A stretch of 64,000 nucleotides of DNA from Chondrosia reniformis (lineage: Eukaryota; Porifera; Demospongiae; Chondrillida; Chondrillidae): the NCBI GenBank assembly GCA_947172415.1, contig OX359197.1, positions 5,891,673 through 5,955,672 of the forward strand, written 5' to 3'. Below are positions 37,573-50,558 of this stretch, in pieces (within the stretch, counting starts at the first letter, position 1; the number at the start of each line of letters is the position of its first letter). Under the pieces are notes generated by a model. The model was given only the letters and a program-made list of their open reading frames with translations. It was not told where the DNA came from and made no database searches. The position numbers and the translations under genes were made by a program.

Positions 37573-38384
37573 TGCTGTCAATGGATTCGCTCTTGGAAGT
37601 AGTAAGACTAGATGAAGAAAAACAAACGCAGTTTCTCGCTACGTGATGAACAATGCGGGTAAGAATGCAGACACCTCTGCTACTCGATCGACCAATCAGA
37701 TTTTAGCTTGATTACATCATTAATTTGTTGTGCCGTTCCATTTGCAAATCAAAAAATTTGAGCGGAAACGATTTCCCGAAAAAAAGTTTGCGAAATGGAA
37801 AACACGAGTTCGTGGCCAAAATGTGGGATGCATAAATTTCCGGTGGTTGAGTATCCTTCCTCTTTTTAGCTGCTGGCCATTGAAGAGGAGGTCCATCTCT
37901 CCGTCTGAGGATTTTGGCAAATAGCAGCCGCCAGACCTTCTGCATTTACAGTGTGGAACCTTATTTGAAGGTAAGCGGATATTTGCAAAGTATATGCAAT
38001 TTTTCAGGTAAACACACAAAGTAGAAGGTCGAAATTACTCTACTACGTTCTACAAAGCTCTATTTGACGCTGTTTGTCGTTATTTTCTCTTCCGAAAGAG
38101 ATCACTTAGAAGCAGTCATCGTGATTTTAAGCTTTCTGCGTTGATGCGACGCCATCGCTACTGTTTTATCCTAGAGAAACTGTTTTTCTGGATGCTAAGC
38201 TGAAGTTGCGGGTTATTCGTGATCGCCGCTTCGACGTGATATTTAGAACGTAATTAGTGCGAATAGAACACTTATTCGCTTAATGTTGCCTATTGATTCA
38301 CAGAAGGTGCTTTCGCTAGTCTCCTAATTTAAACTTTTAAACTGATTTGTAAAATTACCGTTATCCCATTTTTGATTTGTAGGA
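37573..38384. promoter_or_regulatory. Shared upstream region of FERM2 (-) and MYC (+), with a probable MYC 5' untranslated exon
   Basis: The two start codons are about 810 bp apart. A strong donor, GAAG|GTAAGC, at 37970 and an acceptor, TTGTAG, at 38377-38382, two bases before the MYC ATG, imply a noncoding first exon ending at about 37969 and a 410-bp leader intron. Start site not visible. Confidence 0.55.
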
Positions 38385-39580
<1,196 letters not shown>

Positions 39581-40866
39581 CTTGCTTACAGATAAACGCA
39601 ATCCTGCCGACAACCAAACTTACTCAAGCTCCTATTTATTTATACTCTCATACATACGAATTGCATAATCTCTCAACCTGAATGAGCAATGCATTTTATT
39701 TGCCAACTCTTTTGGTACAATTTGGAACCATTTTTGTTAGGAGTTGATTTTTATACATTCATTATACCGGGTTCATTATATCGTACCATGTAACCTATTA
39801 AAATACTTGGCGCGATCGTGAAGGTTTAGGTTAAGCAAGGGTTTATCAGATCTGCGCACCTGAGAGCGAAAAGGTCGCTGAGTTATGCAGAAAGACGAAT
39901 TCCGACGCCACTTTTATTCGCAACTTATCAGACCACCAGACGGGCCAATCAAAAATAAGACATTTCAAAGGCTTCCTTGGTACAAAAGTCATTAACACTA
40001 CAAATTCCTCTTTTTGCCAGCAATCAGCAATATCGCTGTGTGTTGATTGGTTAGTGGCTACTTTAGAAAATCTATCTTAAGAAGACTATAGAAGAAGCCA
40101 AGTTTACAATACAATTGTTGTGTCTGTATGTTACATAATAACAAGTGTAACTTGAAATGATGTCATTACCCTTTCAAAAACTGCTTAAAAGGCTAATTGA
40201 AACAAACATTACCTCAACTTAATGGTTGAATTGACAGCCAGCTATATCAAGAATTCAATTATATTGATACTATAATATTGAAGTAATAATATACAGCCAG
40301 ACACCTATCTGAACAACTCCAGAGTTCATTTAGAGTATCCTATATATTGTAAACAAACTCAAAGAATAGCAGCTGTTGAGACACCACAATAGCTATGAAT
40401 ATACAAGTAGTATAAACTGTGGTTAAGAAGAATCAATGTTTTAATAATCAGTCACGAGTCCCTTCTACTTGGAAACCAATATCAATGTATTATATCTCAC
40501 TAGAATTTGTGAGAAGATGGAAGGTTTCAGACATTTTTTAAAACTTTCCTCTGTTCCCATTTTAAAAGGTTTCTGCAGCAGATAAATGCTAATGCCAATA
40601 ATGCTTACTCCAAGCTTTTGGCTTATATCAACCACTAAAGTATAATGAGAGGTGGTCTCAAGTTTGCTATCTGTGGTTGAGATAGCAGATATAGGAAGAA
40701 AGTCCGCCCCTAAACACCTTCAGTTTTACTCTAACTCAATAATAAGAACTCCCAATTCATAAACCCAAAAACCGCCAAAAAAATAACAAAAACATGTATC
40801 AGTGGGGTATCCAGGGGTAACCCTAGGAGGTGACTATGCTGCAGTACATACATAAATTGTACAATA
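39581..40866. other. Intergenic region between convergent genes
   Basis: 3' flanks of MYC (+) and the ICAP-1-like gene (-). A GC-richer patch at 39.8-39.9 kb contains no recognisable RNA gene. No repeats of the families described here. Confidence 0.5.
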
Positions 40867-43254
40867 CTAGTTTTGCTGTTCAAGTTGCATTTTGTTAAAT
40901 ACTGCTTCAAAGGCTTGAGCTAATGTCATGCACAAGTCTTTGGCTTGTTCCTAGGTAAAAAAGAGTAGGAAATGTACAAGAAATGAGAAAAAGAAAAAGC
41001 TAAAAAATTGAAAAAAATATCTTCCTAAATTGTAAATTTAAAGTATACACAATGTACAAACCACACAACAGACAGACTGGTTGAAGTAGGGAGTTAAAAG
41101 AGTTGTGGTTATACTCAGTGAGAAATATGTTTCCCAATCTGTATTAAATCACACAGCTCAGACATGACCACAAACCTAGCATGGCGGGAGCAGAGTGTAG
41201 GATGGGCCAATGCCTACCTCATCTTGGCAATGATACACAGCTATATCATAGTGTTCCAGCGAGGTCTGACCTACTAACATGGCCACCATTGGCTTGCCAT
41301 ATGTGTCCTCATAGAAGATAACACTTCCTATCTTGTGCAAGGGGTGTCTGGTTATGACACGCTACGAGATGAGATGGAAGAAAGGGATGATTTTAGAGGG
41401 TATGGCAATAGAGGATTGAAGGGGTACTAGTGTGAAGATAGAAGAAAGTGGCCAATGCAGTGTGTTTACTTTTCTCATTTCATCTGTTGACTTTATACCA
41501 TAACGTGACACATTTAAAACACATTTGTCGTGTTCTTGAGTTATCCATGGCAACCTCCCCTGTCTCTGAGCTGTATCAATGGTCTCCAGCACTTCAGACT
41601 GGCCATCATCTCCAGCAAGGACCGGCCCTTGGAGATTTTTAACAGTGCCTAGACACTACAAAAGAAAAATTATACTACATTCAAGAGTAAATCAAATTGA
41701 AGATTTCCATTAGAAAAGACATTTGCTTTTAATGTGATGATTCAATTCAATTCAATCCATTTTGATTCTTGTGGTTGCACTATTCAATACAATTTCTACT
41801 CAATTTGAGGACTTAACTTCCCAAAATTCCACCACAATAGACTACAGTTATCTTAAACAATTAAATCAGTTCAGGCTAGCTAGGAGAGCTTGACAGGAAA
41901 CTTAATCTATATCTCCATTAGTGACATGCAAAGAAACAGTTTGGCCTTTGGGATAACCCTTATTGATTGCTTTTTGTGGGAGTGCGTAAGGCACAATGGA
42001 GTAACATAGTTTAAAGCAATACCTTTTCAAAACAATGAGCTGCAGTGTTATTTCAATAAGATGAATTGCTCTGTTATATAGAGGTCAAATGCTCATACAC
42101 ACACATACAAATGCTGCATACAGAAGCAATTTCTTTCAGAATAGGTGTTGTTGGTAAGTCATTGATTTTCTAGCTACACATCAACTTCACTAAAATTATA
42201 AAGGTTACCTTTAAAAAAGATATTCTCTAAAAGTGTGCCACCATGTTAGTAGTCAGTTAGTGTTGTATCTTTAAGGAATTCAAGGTTTTCTTATCTAAAA
42301 TATCATTTCCTGGTGAACCAATGCGAGGTTATTAGAATAGACTGCATATATTACTCCTAAGCTATATAAGCTTTACAATGTAGATACAGTATTTGCACTG
42401 CCTCTATAAAGTCTAGCTCATTTACTAAAATTAAATTTTCAGGGCATATCCCTTATAATAGCTGAAATATTAAATTAAAGAAAACTGAGAAGTGATTGAA
42501 TAAACATTTTTAAAAGCTTAAAACTACATGACTAGTCAGCCTTGGAACATGATATATTCCCAGAAATAGAATGCAATGGCTTTCCCTTAACCATAAAATA
42601 CATATCCTATTTATTGTGGCATTTCGGATAAAAGCTTTTCCATCACAAGCCCTTCCTTTTCCCAAACACATTACTTCTGCATGTCCTCCAGCCTCCCATC
42701 ATGCACCTTCCCCAATTCTGTGGGCTAGTTGCTACCAGGGAAACCATCAAAATTCAATTAAAGCCATTGAAAGTCTCGACCACAAACAAACCACAACTTT
42801 GCCAAAGGTGGGTGTGTGTGGGTGGGTTAACCAGTTTGTATGTGATCAAACATAGCAGCCAGTTAACTCACCTTTACTTGAAATTGTGTAGATTGTGAGT
42901 ATTGAAACAGACTTGGCATGCCTAGAGGAAATAAGAGAAATGTTTATATAGATTCTCGTGTGTAATCGCGTGACTAACTGGTTTCACTCCTGTCCACCAT
43001 TTTTGAGTAATCAATTTCGTCTTCTTCTTCCCAGCCTTTCGGCTGCTCTACATCCATTGCCCAAAATAAGGCCGCTTCCTCTTCATCTACATCACCGTCT
43101 TCCGTGACTTGGACAAAGTTAAACTAGTGGGGAATTGAAGGGTGTGTACATTCAGGAGACACGCCCCTAAGTTGACAATTGAAATCCAATAATTAAGGCT
43201 TACTTTTTCCCTTGGAGCGACTTCTTTCTTCTGCTTGGTTTTCCTTTGAGCCAT
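40867..43254 (-). CDS. ITGB1BP1: ICAP-1-like PTB domain protein (integrin beta-1 binding)
   Basis: Exons (minus) 43254-43204, 43123-42979, 42921-42872, 41655-41470, 41361-41218 and 40950-40867 give 219 residues. ICAP-1 binds NPxY motifs of integrin beta tails and partners KRIT1. The basic N terminus (MAQRKTKQKKE) recalls the ICAP-1 nuclear localisation/KRIT1 region. An acidic segment follows (VDEEEAALFWAMDVE). The C-terminal PTB domain shows LQGPV, TIDTAQRQGRLPW, VSRYGIKS and a final helix EQAKDLCMTLAQAFEAV, in ICAP-1 order. The acidic insert is unlike vertebrate ICAP-1, so orthology is probable rather than certain. It starts 210 bp from the CLIP-like gene, divergently. Confidence 0.75.
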
Positions 43255-43464
43255 CTCGAGAAATAGTATTTGACAGCACTTGTGTTTTGTAAGACCCTAT
43301 TGAGTTATGCTTTGAAGTATACGACGACAGTTGTCAGACAATTTATTGCGTCATCATTGAAAATGGCCACCCTATAGACAGACAGTCCGATTTTGTAGAG
43401 AATTCTCTGTTTACATTTTTCCCCATTTTAGTCATCACAGAGTAATAGCCCCCGATTGAAGAAA
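43255..43464. promoter_or_regulatory. Compact bidirectional promoter region, ICAP-1-like (-) / CLIP-like (+)
   Basis: Only 210 bp separate the two start codons, so the core promoters must overlap or abut. No TATA-like box is placed convincingly for either gene. Confidence 0.6.
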
Positions 43465-46400
43465 ATGGTAGGTGTTTCAAGTTACAACACGTTTTACTTC
43501 TTATTTCTATCGTCGTGCCGCCATAGTCGAGTGGAGGGTTTACACTGGTGGATTTCAGTCGGCCGATGAGGGATGCGGCGATCACGCACGTTCCGGTAGA
43601 ACCTCTCTTGTGTCCAGAGGTATGTGTCTGTGTAGATTCCGTTTAACCTGCGAATCGTAGGTACTTAACCACTGAGACACAGTGTAAGGTGTTAGGCGTA
43701 GGGTTGCTATGACAACACTATTTATGAACATGATATAACCCGTTATGACAGACTACTGTTACAATTACCTCTTTGTAGTGTAAGGAGAAGGATGCGGTGT
43801 ACTTTGATCCCTATTGCGATGGATGTCAAGATATCTTGTCAAGGTGTGCGCTTTCTGTAACTTTTGTTGCCATGGTAACATGACCCCTCTCATTGCTATA
43901 GTCCGGACACCAGTATTGCACAGATATTTGCTGTCATGCGTCAGTGGATCCCACAAGTGCAAGGTCATATGTCCCAGTTGTCAAGGGAAGTATTGAGGTG
44001 CGTTTGGCCTAGTGGGTGGTAGAACAAGAAGTATACGTGATATTCTTGTAGTATGTTTTGGTAACATTGTGTAAGCAGTTTGCATGGTTTGAAGAGGGTG
44101 GAGGATTTAGTGCTACTTGCCAGCCTTGTAGGGAGGGAACTGAGATTTACTATTCAGAGAAGGATCTCTACCCATTTGACCTCCCAGTCTCTACCCATGT
44201 GACCTGAGTGGTGTCCTCTCTACCCATGTTGACCTCTTGCCAAGCTAATTTCAGTACTTAAAGGTCATGTGCATGACTGGTGTGTCACAGTAATAAGAAA
44301 TGGGTTTCTTTGACCAAACCTTAGGAATGCCCTAATCAGTTACCTGGGTAGCTTAATACAGTAACAGTTTAATATACGTGGGTTGTCTATCCTTCTTCTG
44401 TACTAGACGTGGTGGTCATATTGATGACAGGGACGGACTGAGTGATATGACACTTCTCATGTTTGCAATCAAATCAGGCACAGGTAACCATGGCAACTGC
44501 AGTAGTGTGCATGTTGTGTGGTCATACAGGGTTACATGTGATTGTGTTTCTCACTTTACAGAAAGCATGGGAAACAGCAGTAGATGTGTGTCACTTGTGG
44601 AGCTGTTGCTAAGCAAAGGGGCTAGGGTGGATGTGAGGAGCCGATGGTGTGGTATGAACCCCCTACATATGGCTGCCTTCTTCAATGTTACCAAAGTGAT
44701 ACCAGTTTTAATTGAACATTGCAAAGGTACCTAGGAATAATCTAACACACCATTTTTCTTTCATGCTAATCTACTTTAGAGTAAAGACCTATAGGGAACT
44801 AAAGCTAGTGAGAGCTTTGGATGAGGATACAAGAGTTTTCTCCTTCTACTTCTCTTCTTCTCAACTGGCCCAGACAGCCATTTTTGGGAATTCCACCCTT
44901 CATCAGTGACCCTGGGAATCTTTGTCTTCTTGTTGATCTTTTGTGAGTGAATTTTATCTGTCAGTGATACAGAAGAGACACAGAGTAGTACATCCTCCTT
45001 ACCCGTTCCACTATCTACCTGCTGTTATGAATCAGTAGTCTCTTCCAGCTAGACCCTGTGTTTTTGAACATGGAGTAGTAGGAGAGGTCTGGACTGCAAG
45101 AATTTCTACTATGCACATCACATATTTTATGACTGGCAGGGAATATATAGTGTGTGCTCTTCTGGTCACCATGGAAACCTATCAAACGTTTGCCACACAC
45201 GCATAATTATTTAGCTATACATTTCAAAGTCACCTTGTATTTAATTTGAAAGGTTTCAACTCCACACAAGAGTTCAGATATGGAACTAGTGATAGTATAT
45301 ATATTCAAAGTAAATGTGTGTACATTCACTCTGTGTTTTGATTGTAGAGTATGTAAATTTTCAAAATGTTTATTAACATGTAGGCTTTAAAGAATTGTAT
45401 GTGTATATACATTGGTGATCTAAATACACTGAAACTTGTAAGGGTTCCTGAGCTAATTCACTGGCTGTATGCTTCCATGATGATGAGGGCCACAAGGACA
45501 TAATAAACAATTGCTAGAACTAAATTAACTAATTGCTGAAGACATGTCGTGTCAATTTAATTATGGCTTGATATTTATCACCTCCGAAGGACAAATATAT
45601 ACGTATTAGTAGCCTTTTTATTTGTTTATATTGCTGGCTAAATTAATTAGATATATATGATCTACTATTATTCTAAATTATTTAGAATTACATAATCATA
45701 TCCCAAATTACATAATCTTGCTGACTAATTACATAATCTTGCTGACTAATTACATAATCTGGCTGACTATTTCCAAATTACATAATCTTGCTGATTATTA
45801 TTCCAAATTACATAATCTTGATGATTAACATTCAAATTACTTAATTGTTAGTTTCCTCTGAGTATGAACTTGTCTGGTTGTCCTTTAAGGTGCCATGTTT
45901 ATCTGAGAATCGTAAGAACTCACAAATTCCTAATTATTTGTAAACAATCGTTAAAATTTTGGAATTTTTAAATGTGTTCACTCCATTTAGAATTTTAAAG
46001 TTTCTACTTCACAAAATAGACAATAAACTGTATATGCATACTATATACTTCAAACCACTATGATGTATTATAAGTACACTGTATAAGATTATTATAAAGT
46101 GGTAAGGGGTTTTTGTTGCGTTCATAATAAGTATCCTAATTTATTGAGATTCAGCAACAATTGTATTTAAATTATGCTGATGAAGACCTCCGGGTTGAAA
46201 CGTTCAATTTGTTTTGAAATACAATTGTTGCTGAGATGTATCACAAGTACACTGTATAAGATAAGATTTTCCTCACTTAAAAGATCAATTATTCACCACT
46301 TAATATGTTGTTATAGATATACTGAACTCAAAGTCTGATTGGTTTAATGGTGGAACAGCTTTACACATTGCTGTTGCCAATGGCAATATAGATGTTATCA

Positions 46401-49400
46401 GGGAGCTCGTAAGTGGAGATCCTTATCGACAAATGGTACAATAATTCAAATTAGTTAGCTTCATTAAGTAGCTGTCTCCACCCACTTAGATTAATCAAGG
46501 GGCTGACCCAATTATTGTAAATTCTGACAATAAAACCCCTTTGGATCTTTTGGGAGAGGAAAGTGAAAGAGAAGACATAAAAGATTGTCTTTCAGATGCT
46601 ATCAGAAAGTGGAACAAAGAAACAGCCACTGAAACAGTTGAAGAGGAGGTTGTTGAGGCAGTAGATAATGGTGGCCATGGCACCTCCAATGATAACCATC
46701 CTAATGATAAAGTACAGGTGGAAAATCAAGACAGTGTTAAGAAGAAGAGATTGGAAAATATCCTAAAATTTCAGGTTAGCTAATGTTAGCCTCCATTTTA
46801 AGTAGAAGTCACCGTTGTTGTATATTATTAACTGGTAGCCTGGTGACAGGGTGATTGTTGGAGATCAAAAGTTGGGAACTGTTAGATATGCTGGTGAAAC
46901 TTCATTTGCTGAAGGGTACGTTAACGTCCACATGTGGATTGGTGTGATGAAATGTGAATATATAATAGAAAGGACATTAATTCAATTGTAATTGTAACTC
47001 TATATTTACTCACCTGAGTCTAAATTCCAATAGTATTTAATCCTGAAAATGTTTTTCCAGCTGAAAATGATTTTTACATCAAATGCATATTTAGTCATTA
47101 CTAAGTGTTAAGTTTGAGTGAAATGCAACCATTTGCAAGCAAGATGTGTGTAATTGATACGTATGTCATATTGTATACATTTTCACCTTACCAAGAAATT
47201 TAACAGTCATCTGTTTTTCAATTACTGTCTGTTGGTATTTTATACCTATGAAGTGATAAGGGTTGTTTGTTGCGATCATGATTTAATCCAGAGGTAGTAT
47301 TGAGCAACAGCAACATAAATTATTATAATAGGATGTTTCAACCCGTAGGTCTTCATCAGCAAACATGATAAATGAGGAATGGTAGGGGGTTTATGTAGAA
47401 GTTGGATGAGAGGTGTGAAAAGATGATGTCATTGTGAAATTGCGCCGAATATTAAATTAAGATAAAAATGAATTCTAGGCTAAGGGATTCAATTGAATTT
47501 TTGTTGCTGTTTCTCAATAGTACCTCTGATATATTTTACTGTAAGTGCTCACTAATATTATCTCTCCTTGTTCATATAAAGGCACTTCACACAATAGGGT
47601 ATTTCACTTACTTACATGCGTATTGAATAGATGTGAGGATTTAGAATATGTTACATACGTACATGGCCTAACAGAAAAGTAGCCTAACTGTATCCTCATC
47701 CAAAGCTCTATAGGTTTGCCTTAAGTCAACCTCCTCTTCAACTGTTTCAGTGCCCTAAGTCATTAATCTTAGAAAAATGTGTTTTAATACCGTATATCGG
47801 GAATTAAATGCATGTGTCAAAAGAATGCGAATTGCGAGTTTTGACTGTATGCGCAACGTATTGATTTGATACCTCAGTAATTTCATATACACGTCCGGTA
47901 CACCTAAGCTTTATCTTGCATTCTTTTAACCACAATGTTTACTTAAACCCATAATTCACAATCTTTTACTCTCATCTTTATATCCTGATAATACAATATG
48001 TGTATATAAAACCCATTCTTTTACTAAAGAATAGTTACATTCTTATATTGTGTCTGTGCATGTACAGATTATGGTATGGTGTGGAGTTGGATGAAGCAAA
48101 GGGTAAGAATGATGGATCAGTAAATGGAAAGAGATATTTTAGTTGTCCAATGAACCGTGGTATATTTGCACCTCCAAATAAGTTGTCCCAATTTGATGGT
48201 CGCATGCCATTGCGACATAGACATCTCACTGCACTAGCTAAACAAAATACTCTGACCAAGAAGAGACAGAACTCTAGCCCTTCTTTAAGAAGACCTTCAT
48301 CACAGGAAGAGACCATTTTGAAAGAGGTACTTTTGTGACGGTATATAGGTAGTAATTAATTAATGTTGTATTAATTAATACAGTATATTTGACTCTGCAA
48401 AGTTGACCAGCATCTGAGGTTATTTGTTATATATACATAATATACCCATAATTATGAGTTTGTTTACATACTTATGTATATATATGGCTATATTTATCAT
48501 GTTCCAAATCATAATGTACATTTACAACATTTCGGATGCCATTTTCCCAATCATTTATATATGAGTACAATTAAATATGTTAGTCATAACGTTCCAGTCT
48601 TTCTGCTGCCTATAGCCTTTGCACAGGTGTTACGCAATCACCCCCCCCCCCCCCCCCCATTTTAATAAATGTAACCGCTGAGTCTAATACTCATTGCTTT
48701 CATAAGAACTTACCTAAAAGTTTCAGAGTAATGTCCTGTTACATGAAAAATCTAAGACACCATTTTCCTACATGCTATATGCTATTCTGTAAAAGAGCCT
48801 ATAGGGGAACTAAACCTGGAGAGAGCTTTGGATGAAGATACAGGAGTCTTTTCTTCCTTCTTTTCCCTTCTTTCATCTTCTTCTCCACTGGGTCAGACAG
48901 CCGTTTCTGGGAATTCCACCCTTCATCAGTGATCCTGGGAGTCTTTGTCTTTTTCTTTATCTTGATCTTCTGTGAATCCTTGGCATGTATTCCTGTCATT
49001 ATAGGGTTCGACTGTCTATGTACACGGTCACATGGCCATTCTGAGGTATATCGGTGAGACTGAGTTTGCTGATGGAAAATGGTTAGGGGTAGAGTTCAAG
49101 ATGCCCCATGGCCGTAATAACGGAACTGTTCAGAACAAGACATATTTTAAATGGTAAATCTACAGCTACTGTAGTTATCATAAATAGATGTTATGACAGT
49201 AGCTACTACTAGCTTATGTATGCAGTGAAAAGGTCCAAGACAATTTTCATAAAAATATAAAAGCATTTTAATGGTAGTCTTGTATAATTGACCACAGACA
49301 GAGTGGAATATGCCATTAATAACTAGCTGAAAGGCACACTGTTATGGCTTGGTCTGACCTGGAAGGGCAGTAGGGTAGTCATAACTCCCTCCAATCTGGC

Positions 49401-49809
49401 TAATGCCAATGTGACAGCATAAAAAGAGAGGATCAATTTGTGAATGTATGTGTAGTGTTATTCAAAATGCCTTGTCCAGTACTTACCATTTTCCAACTCA
49501 ATTTCACATTTCTTTTATGGACAAGGGCATATATTTCTCCCTTCTGTGTTGCACAATGTGAATGAGGGTATTGTGTAATGTAAATGGACAGGGGACATCC
49601 CCTTTTAGTAGCAAACAAACATATAGAACTAGGTTGCCCCTAATTTAATATTTTCTGAGAGCAGCAGCATCCAGTGAGATGTGTGGTTGGTAGGCGTGTA
49701 CATTTACTATTATTTTTTGTTTGTTTGCAGTAAACCCGACCATGGCTTGTTTATCACACCAAGTAAAGCCACTTTTAGAGGAAGAAATTGCTCTGAACTT
49801 ATCAAATAG
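43465..49809 (+). CDS. CLIP3/CLIP4-type protein: ankyrin repeats plus two CAP-Gly domains
   Basis: Exons 43465-43467, 43527-43619, 43779-43843, 43902-43997, 44407-44483, 44562-44726, 46317-46408, 46490-46774, 46839-46915, 48068-48326, 49005-49153 and 49731-49809 give 479 residues. CAP-Gly domains bind EEY/F tails of tubulin and EB proteins. The N terminus has the CLIP3/4 signature [12 protein letters not shown]. Ankyrin repeats span about 86-225 ([43 protein letters not shown]). CAP-Gly 1 is about 293-375 ([14 protein letters not shown]) and CAP-Gly 2 about 405-470 ([13 protein letters not shown]). Coding exon 1 is only the ATG; it is supported by the head-to-head context and frame but is the weakest call. 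Introns hold hammerhead-type repeats. Confidence 0.87.
44744..44945 (-). mobile_element. Family A element with mutated hammerhead core
   Basis: On the minus strand the order is CAGGGTCA, CTGATGA (44906-44900), a GGG/CCC hairpin, then AAAAT where GAAAC is expected, and GGCTGTC. The arms are present. The catalytic G12 is lost, so it should be inactive. In CLIP-like intron 6. Confidence 0.65.
45684..45840. repeat. Imperfect tandem repeat of AAATTACATAATCTTGCTGA
   Basis: About seven degenerate units of 21-30 bp in a CLIP-like intron. AT-rich, no coding potential. Confidence 0.85.
46152..46233 (+). mobile_element. Short hairpin element with hammerhead-like core
   Basis: Perfect 17-bp inverted arms, CAGCAACAATTGTATTT (46152-46168) and its complement (46217-46233). 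Between them: CTGATGA (46177-46183), a hairpin ending GGTT, GAAAC (46197-46201), and AAAC...GTTT pairing that leaves a GTTT cleavage-site candidate. The outer arms are separated from the core by an unpaired stretch, so the fold is imperfect. In CLIP-like intron 6. Confidence 0.55.
47290..47375 (-). mobile_element. Hammerhead-like motif, related to the 46.2 kb copy
   Basis: Minus strand: GCTGATGA (47359-47353 core), a hairpin ACC/GGGTT, GAAAC (47339-47335). It shares the AGCAACA flank and hairpin sequence with the 46.2 kb element, in opposite orientation, one intron set away. Outer arms are not paired. Confidence 0.45.
48641..48658. repeat. Poly-C run (18 C)
   Basis: Uninterrupted homopolymer in CLIP-like intron 10. 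Confidence 0.9.
48748..48987 (-). mobile_element. Family A element carrying the best hammerhead copy
   Basis: Shares arms (ACACCATTTTCCTACATGC, GAACTAAACCTGGAGAGAGC) and centre with the copies at 33.6, 44.8, 50.1 and 52.5 kb. It ends about 18 bp before the exon-11 acceptor of the CLIP-like gene, so it supplies almost all of the intron 3' region except the splice site itself. Confidence 0.7.
48888..48937 (-). ncRNA. Candidate hammerhead ribozyme, type I-like, minimal helix III
   Basis: Minus strand, 5' to 3': helix I strand CCAGGATCA; core CTGATGA (48929-48923); helix II GGG/CCC with 7-nt loop; GAAAC (48907-48903); 4-nt loop GGCT; GTC (48898-48896); helix I return strand TGACCCAG. Every conserved core base (C3, U4, G5, A6, G8, A9, G12, A13, A14), A15.1-U16.1 and cleavable C17 are present. 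Weak points: an A-A mismatch at the base of helix II, one A-C mismatch in helix I, and a two-pair helix III. Short helix III is known in hammerheads of Penelope-like elements and retrozymes, which may cleave as dimers. Activity is untested. Confidence 0.55.
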
Positions 49810-50059
49810 GACTCACCCTCTTCTTTGCATACCCTAACAAAGACACATGTAAAGATGTACATAAAGCACTAAGTGCTGAACGAGTTGATATACTCCTACT
49901 CAGTGCTAGTGCTACTTTATTTTACAACTGTACAGGTATAATTATTTATATATTTGAAGTCTATATAATCATCTTTGTGTGCATGTAATGAATGCAAAGT
50001 TTATAATTTATTCATTAGTTCTGAATCAATAGTATCATTACACTTACATGAATATAATT

Positions 50060-50250
50060 AAACACCATTTTTTCAACCTGCTACTTTAGAGTATATAAAA
50101 GGAACTAAACCTAGAGAGAGCTTTGGATGAGGATACAGAGTTTTCTCCTTTAGCTGCCTTTCCTCTTCCCCACTGGGCCATGCAGATGGGCTATATAGGA
50201 GTTTAACCAGTGCCCCTGAATCTTTGTCTTCTTGATCTTTTGTGAGTCCC
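50060..50250 (-). mobile_element. Degraded family A element
   Basis: Retains the AAACACCATTTTTTCAACC end, GAACTAAACCTAGAGAGAGC and CCACTGGGCCAT arm. The hammerhead core is no longer recognisable. Between the CLIP-like gene and BSDC1. Confidence 0.6.
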
Positions 50251-50558
50251 ATGAGGGCCCATTCATCACATATTAAAGATTCAAATACAGAGTAATCTAC
50301 AAGCCACTATTGTTTATCCAATTATATAGGTTGGGTTTTCAATGTCTGCACACGGCCCCTGATATTAATGTATATTATATACATGTAGGAATGTTGCAAT
50401 TTCAGTATGCCCAATCATATATGTATTTCCCATGCACACACTGAAAGTATCCAATTATGCATATATAATAAATTGAAAATTAAAAGTGAACTGATGTGAA
50501 TATACAGAGGAGTGTGTAGAGAAGTTAGCATTTTGGGCAAAAGCTATCAGTTTCAAGA

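Noticed and set aside
39780..39960. Possible tRNA or small RNA in the GC-richer patch after MYC
   Set aside because: No A/B box pair or cloverleaf could be found.
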